Below, piece by piece: positions 35,564 to 44,796 of a stretch of 64,000 bases of DNA (its first letter is position 1; each line of letters opens with the position of its first letter). The stretch comes from Constrictibacter sp. MBR-5 (GTDB taxonomy: Bacteria > Pseudomonadota > Alphaproteobacteria > JAJUGE01). The notes below the pieces were generated by a model. It searched no databases. It had not been told where the DNA came from and worked only from the letters and a program-made list of their open reading frames with translations. A program made the translations under genes and the position numbers. The DNA is taken from positions 186,001-250,000 of the forward strand of contig NZ_JBEPTK010000002.1 of NCBI RefSeq assembly GCF_040549485.1. The letters are read 5' to 3'.

Positions 35564-37152
35564 GTGAACGGATCTGGCTCTTCGATACGACCCTGCGCGA
35601 CGGCAATCAGACGCAGGGGGTGGACTTCAGCGTCGGCGACAAGACGGCGATCGCCCACGAACTGGACAAGCTCGGCATCGACTATGTCGAGGGCGGCTGG
35701 CCGGGCGCCAATCCGACCGACGACGGCTTCTTCGCCGATCCGCCGTCGCTGCCGCGGGCGAAGCTGACGGCGTTCGGCATGACGCGGCGATCGGGCCGCA
35801 GCGCCTCGAACGATCCCGGCCTCGCGGTCACGCTGCGTTCCAAGGTCGAGACGATCTGCCTGGTCGGCAAGACGCACGACTATCACGCCGAGGTGGCGCT
35901 GGGCGTCAGCCTGGACGAGAACGTCGCGATGATCGCCGACAGCATCGGCGAGGTGGTACGCCGCGGGAAGGAGGCGATCTTCGACTGCGAGCACTTCTTC
36001 GACGGCTATCGCGCCAATCCGGACTATGCGCTGCAATGCGCCAAGGCCGCCTTCGACGCCGGCGCGCGCTGGGTGGTGCTGTGCGACACCAACGGCGGCG
36101 CCCTGCCGGACGAGGTGGAGCGCGTGGTGTCGACGGTGATCGAGCACATTCCCGGCGACCGGCTCGGCATCCACACGCACAACGATACGGAGAACGCCGT
36201 CGCCAACACGCTGGCCGCGGTGCGCGCCGGCGTCCGCCACGTCCAGGGCACCCTGAACGGCCTTGGCGAGCGCTGCGGCAACGCCAATCTCGTGTCGATC
36301 ATCCCGACGCTGATGCTGAAGATGGGGTTCGAGACCGGCGTGACGCGGGAGGGGCTGAAGCGCCTCGTGCATGTCAGCCGCGCGCTCGACGAGCGGCTCA
36401 ACCGACCGTCGAACCGCCATGCCGCCTATGTCGGCGCCTCGGCCTTCGCCCACAAGGCGGGCCTGCATGTCTCCGCGGTGGAGAAGGACCCGGCCTGCTA
36501 CGAGCACATCGAGCCCGGCCTCGTCGGCAACCGGCGCCTGATCCTGGTGTCGGACCAGTCGGGCCGCTCGAACATCCTGGCGCAGTTCCGCGAGATCGGC
36601 ATCGAGGTCGACGGCGACGACGACAAGGTCCGCCGCCTCGTCGACATCGTGAAGGAGCGCGAGTTCCAGGGCTATGCCTATGACGGCGCCGAGGCGTCGT
36701 TCGAACTGCTGGCGCGGCGGACGCTGGGCACGGTGCCGGAGTATTTCCGGCTGAACAGCTTCCGCGTCATCGACGAGCGCCGCTACAACGCGGCTGGCGA
36801 ACTGGTCACCATGTCCGAGGCGACGGTGAAGGTCGAGGTCGGCGGCGAGCAGGTGATGACGGTGGCCGAGGGCAACGGCCCGGTGAACGCGCTCGACTTC
36901 GCGCTACGCAAGGCGCTCGAGCCGGCCTATCCGGCGCTCGTCGGCGTCAAGCTGACGGACTACAAGGTCCGCATTCTGACGCCGGGCGACGGCACGGCGG
37001 CGTTGACGCGGGTGATGATCGAGAGCGCCGACCCGGCGGGCGAGCGGTGGGTCACCGTCGGCGTCTCCGGCAACATCATCAACGCCAGCTACGAGGCCCT
37101 GCACGACGCGCTGGTGCACCGGCTGCACAGCACGGCGCGCGCCGCGGCCTGA
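35560..37152 (+). CDS. cimA: Citramalate synthase
   Basis: The 530-aa enzyme belongs to the LeuA/DRE-TIM family: FDTTLRDGNQTQGVDFS (catalytic R-D), metal-binding HTHNDTENAVANTLAAV near residue 206, GLGERCGNANL and a C-terminal LeuA-like regulatory domain (FRVIDERRYN, VTVGVSGNIINASYEALHDAL). It condenses pyruvate with acetyl-CoA to (R)-citramalate, the start of the threonine-independent isoleucine route. Feedback inhibition by isoleucine is expected from the C-terminal domain. It is coupled to the EamA gene by an ATGA overlap. Confidence 0.93.
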   Translation: MSERIWLFDTTLRDGNQTQGVDFSVGDKTAIAHELDKLGIDYVEGGWPGANPTDDGFFADPPSLPRAKLTAFGMTRRSGRSASNDPGLAVTLRSKVETICLVGKTHDYHAEVALGVSLDENVAMIADSIGEVVRRGKEAIFDCEHFFDGYRANPDYALQCAKAAFDAGARWVVLCDTNGGALPDEVERVVSTVIEHIPGDRLGIHTHNDTENAVANTLAAVRAGVRHVQGTLNGLGERCGNANLVSIIPTLMLKMGFETGVTREGLKRLVHVSRALDERLNRPSNRHAAYVGASAFAHKAGLHVSAVEKDPACYEHIEPGLVGNRRLILVSDQSGRSNILAQFREIGIEVDGDDDKVRRLVDIVKEREFQGYAYDGAEASFELLARRTLGTVPEYFRLNSFRVIDERRYNAAGELVTMSEATVKVEVGGEQVMTVAEGNGPVNALDFALRKALEPAYPALVGVKLTDYKVRILTPGDGTAALTRVMIESADPAGERWVTVGVSGNIINASYEALHDALVHRLHSTARAAA

Positions 37153-37162
37153 TGCTGCGCCG

Positions 37163-38098
37163 CTAGAGGTTCGTGCGCAGCCACTTCGCGGCGGCGTCCA
37201 GGGCCTCGGCCGACTGGGCAATGATGCGGCCCATAGTCAGGAAGCCGTGGATCTGGCCGGTGTAGCGTCGGGTCGTGACCGGCACGCCCGCCTCGACCAA
37301 GCGCCTGGCATAGGTCTCGCCCTCGTCGCGCAACGGGTCGAAGCCGGCGGTGATCACGTAGGCCGTCGGCAGGCCGGCGAGATCGTCCGCCCGGAGCGGC
37401 GAGGCGCGCCAGTCGGCCTCGTCGCCGGCCGTCAGGTACTGCGCCTGGAACCAGCGCATCGCGGCGTGGGTCAGCAGGTGCCCCTCGCCGAACAGCCGGT
37501 GGGACTCGGTGTCCATCGCGAAGTCGGTGGCCGGGTAGAACAGCATCTGCGCGCCGACGGCGACGCCGCCCGCGTCCCGCTCGTGCAGCGTTACCACGGC
37601 CGCGAGATTGCCCCCGGCGCTGTCGCCGGCGACGGCGAGACGGGCCGGATCGATGCCGAGTTCGGCGGCGTTGCCGGCGACCCAGCGCGTGGCGGCGACC
37701 GCGTCGTCGACGGCGGCCGGAAACTTGTGCTCCGGCCCCATCCGGTAGTCCACCGACACCACGGCACAGCCCGAGCGTGCCGCGAGGTGACGGCAGACGC
37801 CGTCATGGCTGTCGATGTCGCCGAGCACCCAGCCGCCGCCGTGGAAATAGATCAGGACGGGCAGGCTTTCTCCCGCCGTGGCGCCGTCGGGACGGTAGAG
37901 GCGCAGGGGCACGGTGCCGCCCGGGCGGGGCGCCGAAAGGTCGCGGGTCTCGGCGACGGCCAACGGCTCCGGCTGCAATGCGCGCCGACCCTCGCGGTAG
38001 AGCTGTCGGGCGGTGTCGGCGTCCACGGTCTCGTATGGGGGCTTGCCGGCCTTTCGGGCCATTTCCAACAGGCGCGCCGCGTCCGGGTCCAGCGTCAT
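37163..38098 (-). CDS. Alpha/beta hydrolase (hormone-sensitive-lipase-like esterase)
   Basis: The 311-aa esterase has the HSL-family oxyanion motif IYFHGGGWVLGD (near residue 80), nucleophile elbow VAGDSAGGN, the acid in ITAGFDPLRDEGE and the histidine in GQIHGFLTMGR. No signal peptide, so it is cytoplasmic. Start ATG 38,098 (MTLDPDAARLLEMARKAG) matches the usual N-terminal cap of this group. It hydrolyses short acyl esters or lactones. It converges with cimA, separated by ten bases. Confidence 0.92.
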   Translation of the reverse strand: MTLDPDAARLLEMARKAGKPPYETVDADTARQLYREGRRALQPEPLAVAETRDLSAPRPGGTVPLRLYRPDGATAGESLPVLIYFHGGGWVLGDIDSHDGVCRHLAARSGCAVVSVDYRMGPEHKFPAAVDDAVAATRWVAGNAAELGIDPARLAVAGDSAGGNLAAVVTLHERDAGGVAVGAQMLFYPATDFAMDTESHRLFGEGHLLTHAAMRWFQAQYLTAGDEADWRASPLRADDLAGLPTAYVITAGFDPLRDEGETYARRLVEAGVPVTTRRYTGQIHGFLTMGRIIAQSAEALDAAAKWLRTNL

Positions 38099-38224
38099 CT
38101 CTCGGTCTCCGCATCGTCGATGCCGCCACCATAGGATCGATGGGCGGGGGCGGTCCATGACCCGACGGGGGCACGCTCCAGGGTCGAGACGGCGCTCCGG
38201 GGGTGCCTTGACCGGTGCAGCGAT

Positions 38225-38911
38225 ATGGCTGGACCATGGCGGCGGCCGCCGACGCGTCCGCGCCGAGGGCTGCCCCCCGACGGCTTCTACCACACGACCC
38301 AGGTCGCGCTGGTCGCGATCGCCTACAACACCAAGCTGGTGAAGCCGGAGGATGCGCCGAAGAACTGGTCCGACCTGCTCGACCCGAAATGGAAGAACCA
38401 GGTCTCGGTCAGCCATCCGGGCTTCAGCGGTCGCGTCGGCAACTGGGTCGTGGCCATGCGCAAGCTCTACGGCTGGGCGTATTTCGAGAAGCTGGAGAAG
38501 AACAAGCCGCAGATCGGCCGCTCGATCGTCGACACGGTCACCATGCTCAACGCGGGCGAGCGCATGGTTTCCGCCAGCTCGGTCAACAGCGTCCGGCCGA
38601 GCATCGCGCGCGGCAACCCGCTGGCGATCGTCTACCCGACCGACGGCGCGCTGCTGATGGAGGATCCGTCGGCCATACTGGCGAACACGAAGAACCCGAA
38701 CGCCGCGAAGCTCTTCATGGAGTTCCTCCTGGGCGTCGAGAAGTCGCGCATCGCGGTCGCGGCGGCCAGCGAGACGATGCGTCCCGAGGTCGAACTGCCG
38801 GCCGACCAGCCGCGGATCGGCGAGGTGAAGACGTTCAAGCTGCCCCTGCAGGAGGTCGTGGACGGCATTCCCGAGGTGACGGAGACGTGCCGGGACCTAT
38901 CCGGGGTTTGA
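38225..38911 (+). pseudogene. Decapitated iron(III)-type ABC transporter substrate-binding protein
   Basis: From about 38,270 the frame encodes roughly 210 residues that match the C-terminal two thirds of FbpA-like receptors: VALVAIAYNTKLV, NWSDLLDPKWKNQVSV, GFSGRVGNWVVAMRKLYGW, SIARGNPLAIVYPTDG. The signal peptide and first 100-130 residues of a normal ~340-aa receptor are missing. The sequence before DGFYHTTQ is arginine- and proline-rich and looks like read-through. No permease or ATPase gene is next to it. It is best read as a relic left by deletion, sitting between the esterase promoter region and DUF4170. Confidence 0.8.
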
Positions 38912-38938
38912 TTGCGCACAGGCCCCACCGCAGGCCCG

Positions 38939-39169
38939 CTACTCCTGCGGTTCGAGCAGCCGGTGCAGGTGGACGATGAAGTAACGCATGTGCGCATTGT
39001 CCACCGTCGCCTGCGCCTTGGCACGCCAGGCCGCTTCGGCCGTCGCATAGTTCGGGAAGACCCCGACGATATCGAGGTTCTTCAGGTCCGCGAACTCCAC
39101 CTTGTCGGCCGACTTCAGCTCGCCACCGAATACCAGGTGGAGAAGCTGTGCCTTGGGCGAACCCTCCAT
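38939..39169 (-). CDS. DUF4170 domain small protein
   Basis: The 76-aa protein contains the compact DUF4170 pattern LHLVFGGELKSADKVEFADL, DIVGVFPNYATAEAAWRAKA and DNAHMRYFIVHLHRLLEP. This family is almost confined to alphaproteobacteria and averages 75-85 residues, so the gene is complete. GAGGACG precedes the ATG at 39,169. Function unknown. It lies downstream of usp and sulP genes on the same strand, 86 bases after usp, and may be part of their transcript. Confidence 0.9.
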   Translation of the reverse strand: MEGSPKAQLLHLVFGGELKSADKVEFADLKNLDIVGVFPNYATAEAAWRAKAQATVDNAHMRYFIVHLHRLLEPQE

Positions 39170-39255
39170 TACGTCCTCCTTCGCAGCCGTTGCACCATGC
39201 CGCGGGCGCGCACGATCCGTGCCCGCTCCGCCAATCCTCGGCCCCTGGTGGCCAT

Positions 39256-40113
39256 TTAGCGATAGAGCAGCACAGGCACCAGACAGGAGCGCACCATTTC
39301 CGTCGTCGTGCTGCCGATGATGAGGCTGCGGATCCGGGAATGGCCGTAGGCGCCCATGACCAGCAGGTCCGCGGACCCGTTTTCCACGGCCTCCGCGATT
39401 ACCGCGTCCGGTTGCCCGGGGCGCAACTCCGCATCGACGGAGAAGCCGCCGTCGGTCAGCCGCGCGGCGGCCGCATCCAGTCGCTGGCGCGCGGTCCCGT
39501 CGTCGGTCTCGCCCGCCATGAGCAGGCGGCATTCCAGCCCGGCGAACAGGCCGCTGCCGACCACGTGGTCGATGGCGCGGGTGATGCTCGGGCCGCCGTC
39601 GAAGGCGATGAGGAACCTGCGGATCGGCTTGAAGGCACGCGACGCGACGAGCACCGGCTTGCGGCAGGCCCTCACGACCCGTTCCAGGTTGGAGCCGAGA
39701 TGCATCTTCGCGAAGTCGGCGGCTTCGCCGCGCTTGCCGATGACGACGAGATCGGCCTGCATCTCGAACTCGTGGACGGCGTCGAGCAGGTCGCCGTGCC
39801 GCAGGCGCGTCGCGACGTCCGCCACCCCGGCGTCGATGAGGCGGCGCTTCGCATCCTCCAGCATCAGCCGTCCGCGCCGCTGTGCCAGCCGCGAACGCTG
39901 CGCGTCGAGATCCGCCAGTTCCGCCAGCAGCGTGTCGCGGGCATCGACCCCGATGCTGCCGCTGAAATCCGCCGGTGCTCCCGGCACGTCCCGCCGGCCG
40001 AGGACGTGCATCAACTCGATGCTGGCGCCGATGCGGGGGGCCGCCCAGCCCGCGTGGTCGCACACGCTCTGCGCGTAGGTCGATCCGTCGATCAGCGCGA
40101 TCAGTCGGGTCAT
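39256..40113 (-). CDS. Universal stress protein with two Usp domains
   Basis: The 285-aa protein has tandem UspA-type domains (about 1-150 and 151-285). The second ends in LLVMGAYGHSRIRSLIIGSTTTEMV, which contains the G-x2-G-x9-G-(S/T) ATP-binding signature; the first has VVIGKRGEAADFAKMHLGSN. GGAGGGAG precedes ATG 40,113. It follows the sulP gene by 14 bases, so the two are probably one operon. Tandem Usp proteins are stress-induced ATP-binding regulators; fused or paired SulP-Usp arrangements are common, suggesting control of anion transport. Confidence 0.92.
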   Translation of the reverse strand: MTRLIALIDGSTYAQSVCDHAGWAAPRIGASIELMHVLGRRDVPGAPADFSGSIGVDARDTLLAELADLDAQRSRLAQRRGRLMLEDAKRRLIDAGVADVATRLRHGDLLDAVHEFEMQADLVVIGKRGEAADFAKMHLGSNLERVVRACRKPVLVASRAFKPIRRFLIAFDGGPSITRAIDHVVGSGLFAGLECRLLMAGETDDGTARQRLDAAAARLTDGGFSVDAELRPGQPDAVIAEAVENGSADLLVMGAYGHSRIRSLIIGSTTTEMVRSCLVPVLLYR

Positions 40114-40127
40114 GGCCCGCTCCCTCC

Positions 40128-41618
40128 TCAGTGCCCCATGAGGCGTTCGAGCGCCCCGGGCTTATCGTGCACGCCGAGCCTGTCGACGATGGTTTCGCTC
40201 GCCTGGTTCATCCCCACGATAGCGACTTCCGCGCCCTCGCGCCGGAACTTCAGCACGGCCATGTCCAGGGCGGCGACGCTGGAGATGTCCCAGATGTGGG
40301 CGCGGCTCACGTCGATGGTGACCCTGTCCAGCGCCTCCTTGAAGTCGAACGCGGCGGTGAAGTCGTCGGCGGATGCGAAGAAGAGCTGGCCTTCGACGAT
40401 ATAGGTCCGTTCGGTGCCGTCTTCGGACAGCGACGACGTGACCCGGAAGATCTGCGAGATCTTCCAGGCGAAGAAGATGCCGGACAGCAGCACGCCGACG
40501 AGAACCCCGATGGCGAGGTTGTGGCTGACGACCACGACGACGACGGTGGCCAGCATCACGACGCTGGAACTGCGCGGGTGGGTGCGCAGGTTGGCGAGCG
40601 ACGCCCAGCTGAACGTGCCGATCGAGACCATGATCATGATGGCGACCAGGGCCGCCATCGGGATCAGCTTCACCCATTCGCCGACGACGACGATCAGGAA
40701 CAGCAGGAACACGCCGGCGCAGAAGCAGGAGAGCCGCCCGCGGCCGCCCGACTTCACGTTGATGATCGACTGGCCGATCATGGCGCAGCCCGCCATGCCG
40801 CCGATGAAGCCGGTGCCGATGTTGGCGAGGCCCTGGCCCACGCACTCGCGGTTCTTGTCGCTCGGCGTGTCCGTGAGGTCGTCGACGATGGAGGCCGTCA
40901 TCAGCGATTCGAGCAGGCCCACCGCCGCCACCGCGGCGGAATAGGGCAGGACGATCAGGAAGGTTTCCAGGTTCAGAGGGATATCGGGCAGCAGGAAGAC
41001 CGGCAGGGTCGAGGGCAGCTCGCCCATGTCGCCGACGGTCCGCAGGTCGAAGCCGAAGCCGAGGGACAGCGCCGTGAGCACGACGATGCAGACGAGCGGT
41101 GACGGCACCGCGGTCGTCAGCCGGGGGAATAGGTAGATGATCGCGAGTCCGCCCGCGACCATGGCGTAGGTCAGCCAGGGCACGCCGATCAGTTCCGGCA
41201 GCTGCGCCATGAAGATCAGGATGGCGAGCGCGTTGACGAAACCCGTCATGACCGAGCGGGAGACGAAGCGCATCACGTAGCCGAGGCGCAGCAGCCCGGC
41301 CCCGACCTGGAGCACGCCGGCGAGGACCGTGGCGGCGAGGAGATATTGCAGGCCGTGGTCGCGCACGAGCGTGACCATCAGCACGGCGGTGGCCGCGGTC
41401 GCTGCGGAGATCATGCCGGGCCGACCGCCCGCGATGGCGACGATCACCGCGATGGAGAAGGAGGCGTAGAGGCCGACCTTGGGGTCGACGCCGGCGATGA
41501 TCGAGAAGGCGATCGCCTCGGGAATGAGCGCGAGCGCCACGACGAGCCCGGCGAGGACGTCACCGCGGATGTTGCCCAGCCATTCGGACCGCAGGCGCGA
41601 AAGAAAATCGGTGTTCAA
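40128..41618 (-). CDS. SulP family anion transporter with C-terminal STAS domain
   Basis: The 496-aa protein starts from TTG 41,618 ([13 protein letters not shown] after GGAG). It has 10-12 transmembrane helices with the SulP signatures [20 protein letters not shown] near the N-terminus and [20 protein letters not shown] in the middle, then a STAS domain (residues ~385-490) with [18 protein letters not shown]. SulP proteins move sulfate, bicarbonate or other anions, often with Na+ or H+. The short downstream gap to usp supports an operon. Substrate unproven. Confidence 0.92.
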   Translation of the reverse strand: MNTDFLSRLRSEWLGNIRGDVLAGLVVALALIPEAIAFSIIAGVDPKVGLYASFSIAVIVAIAGGRPGMISAATAATAVLMVTLVRDHGLQYLLAATVLAGVLQVGAGLLRLGYVMRFVSRSVMTGFVNALAILIFMAQLPELIGVPWLTYAMVAGGLAIIYLFPRLTTAVPSPLVCIVVLTALSLGFGFDLRTVGDMGELPSTLPVFLLPDIPLNLETFLIVLPYSAAVAAVGLLESLMTASIVDDLTDTPSDKNRECVGQGLANIGTGFIGGMAGCAMIGQSIINVKSGGRGRLSCFCAGVFLLFLIVVVGEWVKLIPMAALVAIMIMVSIGTFSWASLANLRTHPRSSSVVMLATVVVVVVSHNLAIGVLVGVLLSGIFFAWKISQIFRVTSSLSEDGTERTYIVEGQLFFASADDFTAAFDFKEALDRVTIDVSRAHIWDISSVAALDMAVLKFRREGAEVAIVGMNQASETIVDRLGVHDKPGALERLMGH

Positions 41619-42016
41619 TCGATGGCTCCAATTCGAGGCACTCGCTGAAAAGGCGAGGAAATGCCGTAATGCTCTTCGGAAACGGCTGTGGCGCGAACCG
41701 CAACCGGCCTCGTCCGCACGCTCGGCGTGGGCGCGGCGATCGGGACGAACCGTCTCGCCGCCGCCGATGGCGGTCGGGCCGTGCCGGCAACAAGCGTGCC
41801 GTTCCGGCGCACAGCAGGAAAATGCTGCATCGCAGCACCCTCCTTCTAGCCTGTCCTTCCGGGCCGGGGCAACCCCTCCGCCGCCCGCCTTTGCCGGCCC
41901 CCTCTGGCGATCGCGGGGGCGCCGCGGGACCGGTGGCGGCAGCCGCGTCGATGGCCTAGCCTCGGCGACGGCGTCGGCCGTGCCGGCCGGTGCCCGATCC
42001 CGGAACGGTCGAGGCG
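41619..42016. other. Intergenic region between sulP and the DksA-like gene
   Basis: No convincing gene is seen in these 398 bases. The two flanking genes diverge, so promoters for both are expected here. Short open frames exist on both strands, but they are arginine/proline-rich and have no ribosome site. No clear inverted repeat or -35/-10 pair stood out. Confidence 0.5.
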
Positions 42017-42364
42017 ATGATGACCCCTGAGGAACTGCTGACCTTCAAGCGGGCGCTGGAGGAGCGGCGCGCGGCGCTCCGGGAGCTCTCGACCGGCTCG
42101 GCCGACGCCCGGAAGGAGGTCGAACTCGATCAGCAGCGTGTCGGCCGCCTCTCGCGCATGGACGCCATGCAGCAGCAGGCGATGGCCCAGGAGACGCAGC
42201 GCCGGCGCGAGGGCGAACTGTCGCGTATCGACGCGGCACTGGGCCGCCTGGAAAGCGGCGACTACGGCTATTGCGTCTCGTGCGACGAGCCGATCGATCC
42301 GAAGCGGCTGAGGCTGGATCCTTCGATCCCGGTGTGCCTGAACTGTGCCGGAGCCGGACGATAG
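42017..42364 (+). CDS. TraR/DksA-family zinc-finger protein
   Basis: The 115-aa protein has a long N-terminal helical coiled-coil part (residues 5-80) and a C-terminal four-cysteine zinc finger [25 protein letters not shown] (two CxxC pairs), which defines the TraR/DksA/YbiI group. Such proteins bind the secondary channel of RNA polymerase. The acidic tip usually near DxxDxA is not clear here, so it may be a DksA-like regulator with different activity. ATG 42,017 after GAGG is preferred over GTG 41,990. It overlaps the MFS gene start. Confidence 0.88.
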   Translation: MMTPEELLTFKRALEERRAALRELSTGSADARKEVELDQQRVGRLSRMDAMQQQAMAQETQRRREGELSRIDAALGRLESGDYGYCVSCDEPIDPKRLRLDPSIPVCLNCAGAGR

Positions 42365-43596
42365 TCTCCGGGCGGAACGGCGCCCTGGCCGGATATGCCG
42401 CGTTCGTCGTCCGGAATGCCCGCCTGCTCGGGTTCGGCTTCCTGCTCGCCTTCTGCTCGAGCTTTGGCCAGACCTTCTATATCGGCCTGTTCAGCGGCGA
42501 GATCCGCGGCGCGTTCGGCCTGACCAACAGCACCTTCGGCGCCCTGTATTCCGCGGCCACGCTGTGCAGCGCGCTCCTGCTGCCGGTGGCTGGCGGCTGG
42601 GTCGACAGAATGCCGCTGCGGCGCTACAGCCTCGCGGTCTGCGGCGGACTGGCGGTCGGAACGCTGCTCATGGCGGGGGCGGGCGGCGGTGCGATGCTGT
42701 TTCTCGCGCTGCTCGTCCTGCGGCTCTGCGGCCAGGGGCTGATGAGCAACACGGCACTTACCACGATGGCTCGCGCCTTCCGCTATGGCCGCGGCAAGGC
42801 CTTGAGCTTCGCCGCACTCGGCTTCGCGGCGGGCGAGGCGGTCTTCCCTGCGGCGGCGATCGCGGCGCTGGCGTCGGCGGAGTGGCGAACGGTCTGGGGA
42901 GCGAGCGGCGCACTCCTGTTCGTCCTCCTTCTCCCGGCGGTGGCCTGGCTGCTCTCCGGCGGTCGTTCCACCGCCGGAGAGACGGAGCAGACGGCGACGC
43001 GACCGGCGGGAGGCGGCTGGGATCGCAGGGCGGTGCTGACGGATCCCTTCTTCTATCCCTTGCTCCTGGTCCTGCTGGCGCCGTCCTTCTTCATCACCGG
43101 CTTCTTCTTCCATCAGGCAGCGGTGGCGGCCGCGAAAGGGTGGAGTCTGGGGCTGGTCGCGACGGGGTTCATGCTCTACGCCGCGACCAAGGTCGTCGTC
43201 GCCTTCGCTGCAGGGGCGGCGGTCGACCGCTTCGGCGCATTGGCCTGTGCCGTTCCGGTGACGCCGCTGCTGGGGTTGGCCTACCTGCTGCTCGCGGCGG
43301 GGGACGCCGACGCGGTCGTGCTGGGCTACATGGGGCTCATAGCCGCAGGTCACGGGGTGTCGGTTCCCGTGGCGAGCGCGCTCTGGGTGGAGATCTACGG
43401 CACGGCCCACATCGGCGCCGTTCGTGCGATGGTCGCGGCGCTCGGCGTGTTCGCGAGTGCCCTGTCGCCCGTCGCCATGGGCCTGCTGATCGACATCGGC
43501 GTCAGCGTGCCGGCGATGGCCTTCGGGAGTGCAGCCTACTGCGCCGCCGCCGGCCTGCTCATGACGCTGCTCGCCCGTCTGTTGCGCCGGCGCTGA
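42334..43596 (+). CDS. MFS transporter
   Basis: From GTG 42,334 the protein has about 420 residues and twelve hydrophobic helices, with the MFS loop motif GGWVDRMPLRRYSLAV between helices 2 and 3 (G-x3-D-R-x-G-R-R-like) and a related AVDRFGALAC in the second half. It belongs to the major facilitator superfamily; the first helix region GFGFLLAFCSSFGQTFYIGL recalls the oxalate/formate antiporter-like branch. The exact start is uncertain because the frame has no ATG after the DksA stop. The 31-base overlap with the preceding gene suggests coupled translation. Confidence 0.85.
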   Translation: MPELCRSRTIVSGRNGALAGYAAFVVRNARLLGFGFLLAFCSSFGQTFYIGLFSGEIRGAFGLTNSTFGALYSAATLCSALLLPVAGGWVDRMPLRRYSLAVCGGLAVGTLLMAGAGGGAMLFLALLVLRLCGQGLMSNTALTTMARAFRYGRGKALSFAALGFAAGEAVFPAAAIAALASAEWRTVWGASGALLFVLLLPAVAWLLSGGRSTAGETEQTATRPAGGGWDRRAVLTDPFFYPLLLVLLAPSFFITGFFFHQAAVAAAKGWSLGLVATGFMLYAATKVVVAFAAGAAVDRFGALACAVPVTPLLGLAYLLLAAGDADAVVLGYMGLIAAGHGVSVPVASALWVEIYGTAHIGAVRAMVAALGVFASALSPVAMGLLIDIGVSVPAMAFGSAAYCAAAGLLMTLLARLLRRR

Positions 43597-43665
43597 CGTT
43601 GGCCCGCCCCCCGGACGCCGGCGCGGAGATGGACCGTCAGTTGAAGCCCGTCGGTTTCGCCTCGT

Positions 43666-44001
43666 TCAGTCGATGCATTGATTGACCTGAGGCGAACAGG
43701 CCTGGGCACGCAGCAGGTCCGGGGAGGTGCGGTACTCGGCCGTGGCGGGCCGTCCGTCGACTAGCACGACGACCGTCTCGCACCGGTCGTCCGACGCCGC
43801 CGCGGCTGCGCCGGCCGGCAGAATGTCTGTGGCGACCGGGGCGCTGTAGTAGAAATACTCGACCGCGCCGCGCCGCTCGGCGTGCTCCGGCGCGCCAGCG
43901 CAGGAAAGAAGCTCCGCCCTGGAGTGGACGTCCTGACCGGCCTGGACCGGGAATGCGATCGCCATGACGGCGATGGCCGGCAGTATCAGCATGCGTAGCA
44001 T
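43666..44001 (-). CDS. Small secreted protein of unknown function
   Basis: The 111-aa precursor has a clear Sec signal (MLRMLILPAIAVMAIAFPVQA, cleavage after VQA at about residue 21). The mature part has four cysteines (SCAG, DRCE, QACSP, NQCID), likely two disulphides, and a tyrosine-rich VEYFYYSAP block. It ends at an unusual NQCID. No family recognised. It converges with the MFS gene and lies beside two tiny membrane proteins on the same strand. Confidence 0.65.
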   Translation of the reverse strand: MLRMLILPAIAVMAIAFPVQAGQDVHSRAELLSCAGAPEHAERRGAVEYFYYSAPVATDILPAGAAAAASDDRCETVVVLVDGRPATAEYRTSPDLLRAQACSPQVNQCID

Positions 44002-44111
44002 TGATGCCTCTGATGGTCGCGTCCGGGAAAGCACTGTCCGCTTAACGTCCGGCGCGGCTGAGGGTTCAATGCGCATCACCGCACGCGGCGAATGACGGTG
44101 TTGCGGTGAGA

Positions 44112-44267
44112 TTACCGTCCGGCCGGGGGGGTGCCGGGCTTGCCCGTCTCGAAACCGGGCGGCCGGTCCGGCGCCGCCTGCTGCGGGCCGCCCGCTCGAC
44201 CGGCAAGATAGGCGAGTCCGAGACAGACGAGGATCGCCGCGACGATGATCGTGGGCTTCAGGTGCAT
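44112..44267 (-). CDS. Tiny single-pass membrane protein (51 aa), paralogue of the next gene
   Basis: MHLKPTIIVAAILVCLGLAY opens with one transmembrane helix, followed by a periplasmic or cytoplasmic tail GPQQAAPDRPPGFETGKPG and a terminal R. The tail pattern G-P-Q-x-A-x-P-D-R-P-x-G-x-x-T-G-x-P-G is shared with the 48-aa gene just upstream, so the two are tandem duplicates. No clear ribosome site, and it is short, so expression is not certain; conservation between the paralogues is the main support. Function unknown. Confidence 0.55.
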   Translation of the reverse strand: MHLKPTIIVAAILVCLGLAYLAGRAGGPQQAAPDRPPGFETGKPGTPPAGR

Positions 44268-44353
44268 GTTTGCATGGATGCGGGGGCGCGCGACGCCTGT
44301 CAACTCAACAGAACGGTGGCCCGAACGGCGTGCGGCGGCAGGGTTCGACGCCG

Positions 44354-44500
44354 CTACGGCCTCTCGCCCGGGGTCCCGGTCCGATAGCCGGCCGGCCGAT
44401 CCGGTTCCGCCGGCTGCGGCCCGGGCTCCTGCCAAGCCATGTATCCGAGGAGGATGGCGAGCAGGGCCCCGACGATGATGATCGCGGGAGGTGCCTTCAT
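44354..44500 (-). CDS. Tiny single-pass membrane protein (48 aa), tandem paralogue
   Basis: This frame encodes MKAPPAIIIVGALLAILLGY, one transmembrane helix, then MAWQEPGPQPAEPDRPAGYR and TGTPGERP. Helix and tail align with the 51-aa gene 86 bases downstream: P-x-I-I-I/V-V, L-G-x-Y/A-x-A, G-P-Q-x-A-x-P-D-R-P-x-G-x-x-T-G. Two independent copies of the same pattern argue that both are real genes. Such micro-proteins often bind larger membrane complexes. It is the last chromosomal gene before the integrated element. Confidence 0.55.
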   Translation of the reverse strand: MKAPPAIIIVGALLAILLGYMAWQEPGPQPAEPDRPAGYRTGTPGERP

Positions 44501-44606
44501 GCCGCCTATCAGGTGGGAGGCCGGCCGGTTTTCAAGCCGGAGCGTCCTTCACCGCGCCTACGAAACGCGGCGAACGCCCGTGCCGTCGGACTGGACACCG
44601 ATCATG

Positions 44607-44653
44607 TGGTGAGCGCGCTGGGACTCGAACCCAGGACCCACGGATTAAAAGTC
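44607..44653. repeat. attL: displaced 3' part of tRNA-Lys
   Basis: These 47 bases are identical to 63,905-63,951 and include the T-arm, variable loop, CCA end and the anticodon side up to AAAAGTC. Beyond this point the sequence diverges from the tRNA, so no functional tRNA is present here. It is the original chromosomal 3' end left after integration. Confidence 0.92.
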
Positions 44654-44758
44654 GCTTTCCATCACCATGCGCCAGCCATCCGGGGCAGGCAAAACCGCAG
44701 AAATCCGCCATTCTGCGGCAGCGCGACCATGCGTAACCTTGCATTGACATGCGCCACG

Positions 44759-44783
44759 GTGGTACCAATGTGGTGCTGGTACC
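44759..44783. promoter_or_regulatory. Paired GGTACC motifs before the integrase
   Basis: Two GGTACC palindromes (44,761 and 44,778) lie 14-36 bases before the integrase ATG. The first sits in a 16-base word, GTGGTACCAATGTGGT, whose exact reverse complement recurs at 50,094-50,109 before the TerS-position gene. The same hexamer is clustered at 49,683-49,812 and 63,839-63,855. It looks like an operator for an element-encoded regulator, or an integrase/Xis arm site. Confidence 0.5.
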
Positions 44784-44796
44784 ACGGGAGGCGGGC

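Noticed and set aside
41640-42030. Several overlapping frames between sulP and the DksA-like gene
   Set aside because: All are Arg/Pro/Ser-rich, lack ribosome sites and show no motif; treated as intergenic.
44607-44700. A second tRNA-Lys gene at the left end
   Set aside because: Only the 3' 47 bases match; the D-arm and acceptor 5' strand are absent, so it is an att copy, not a tRNA.
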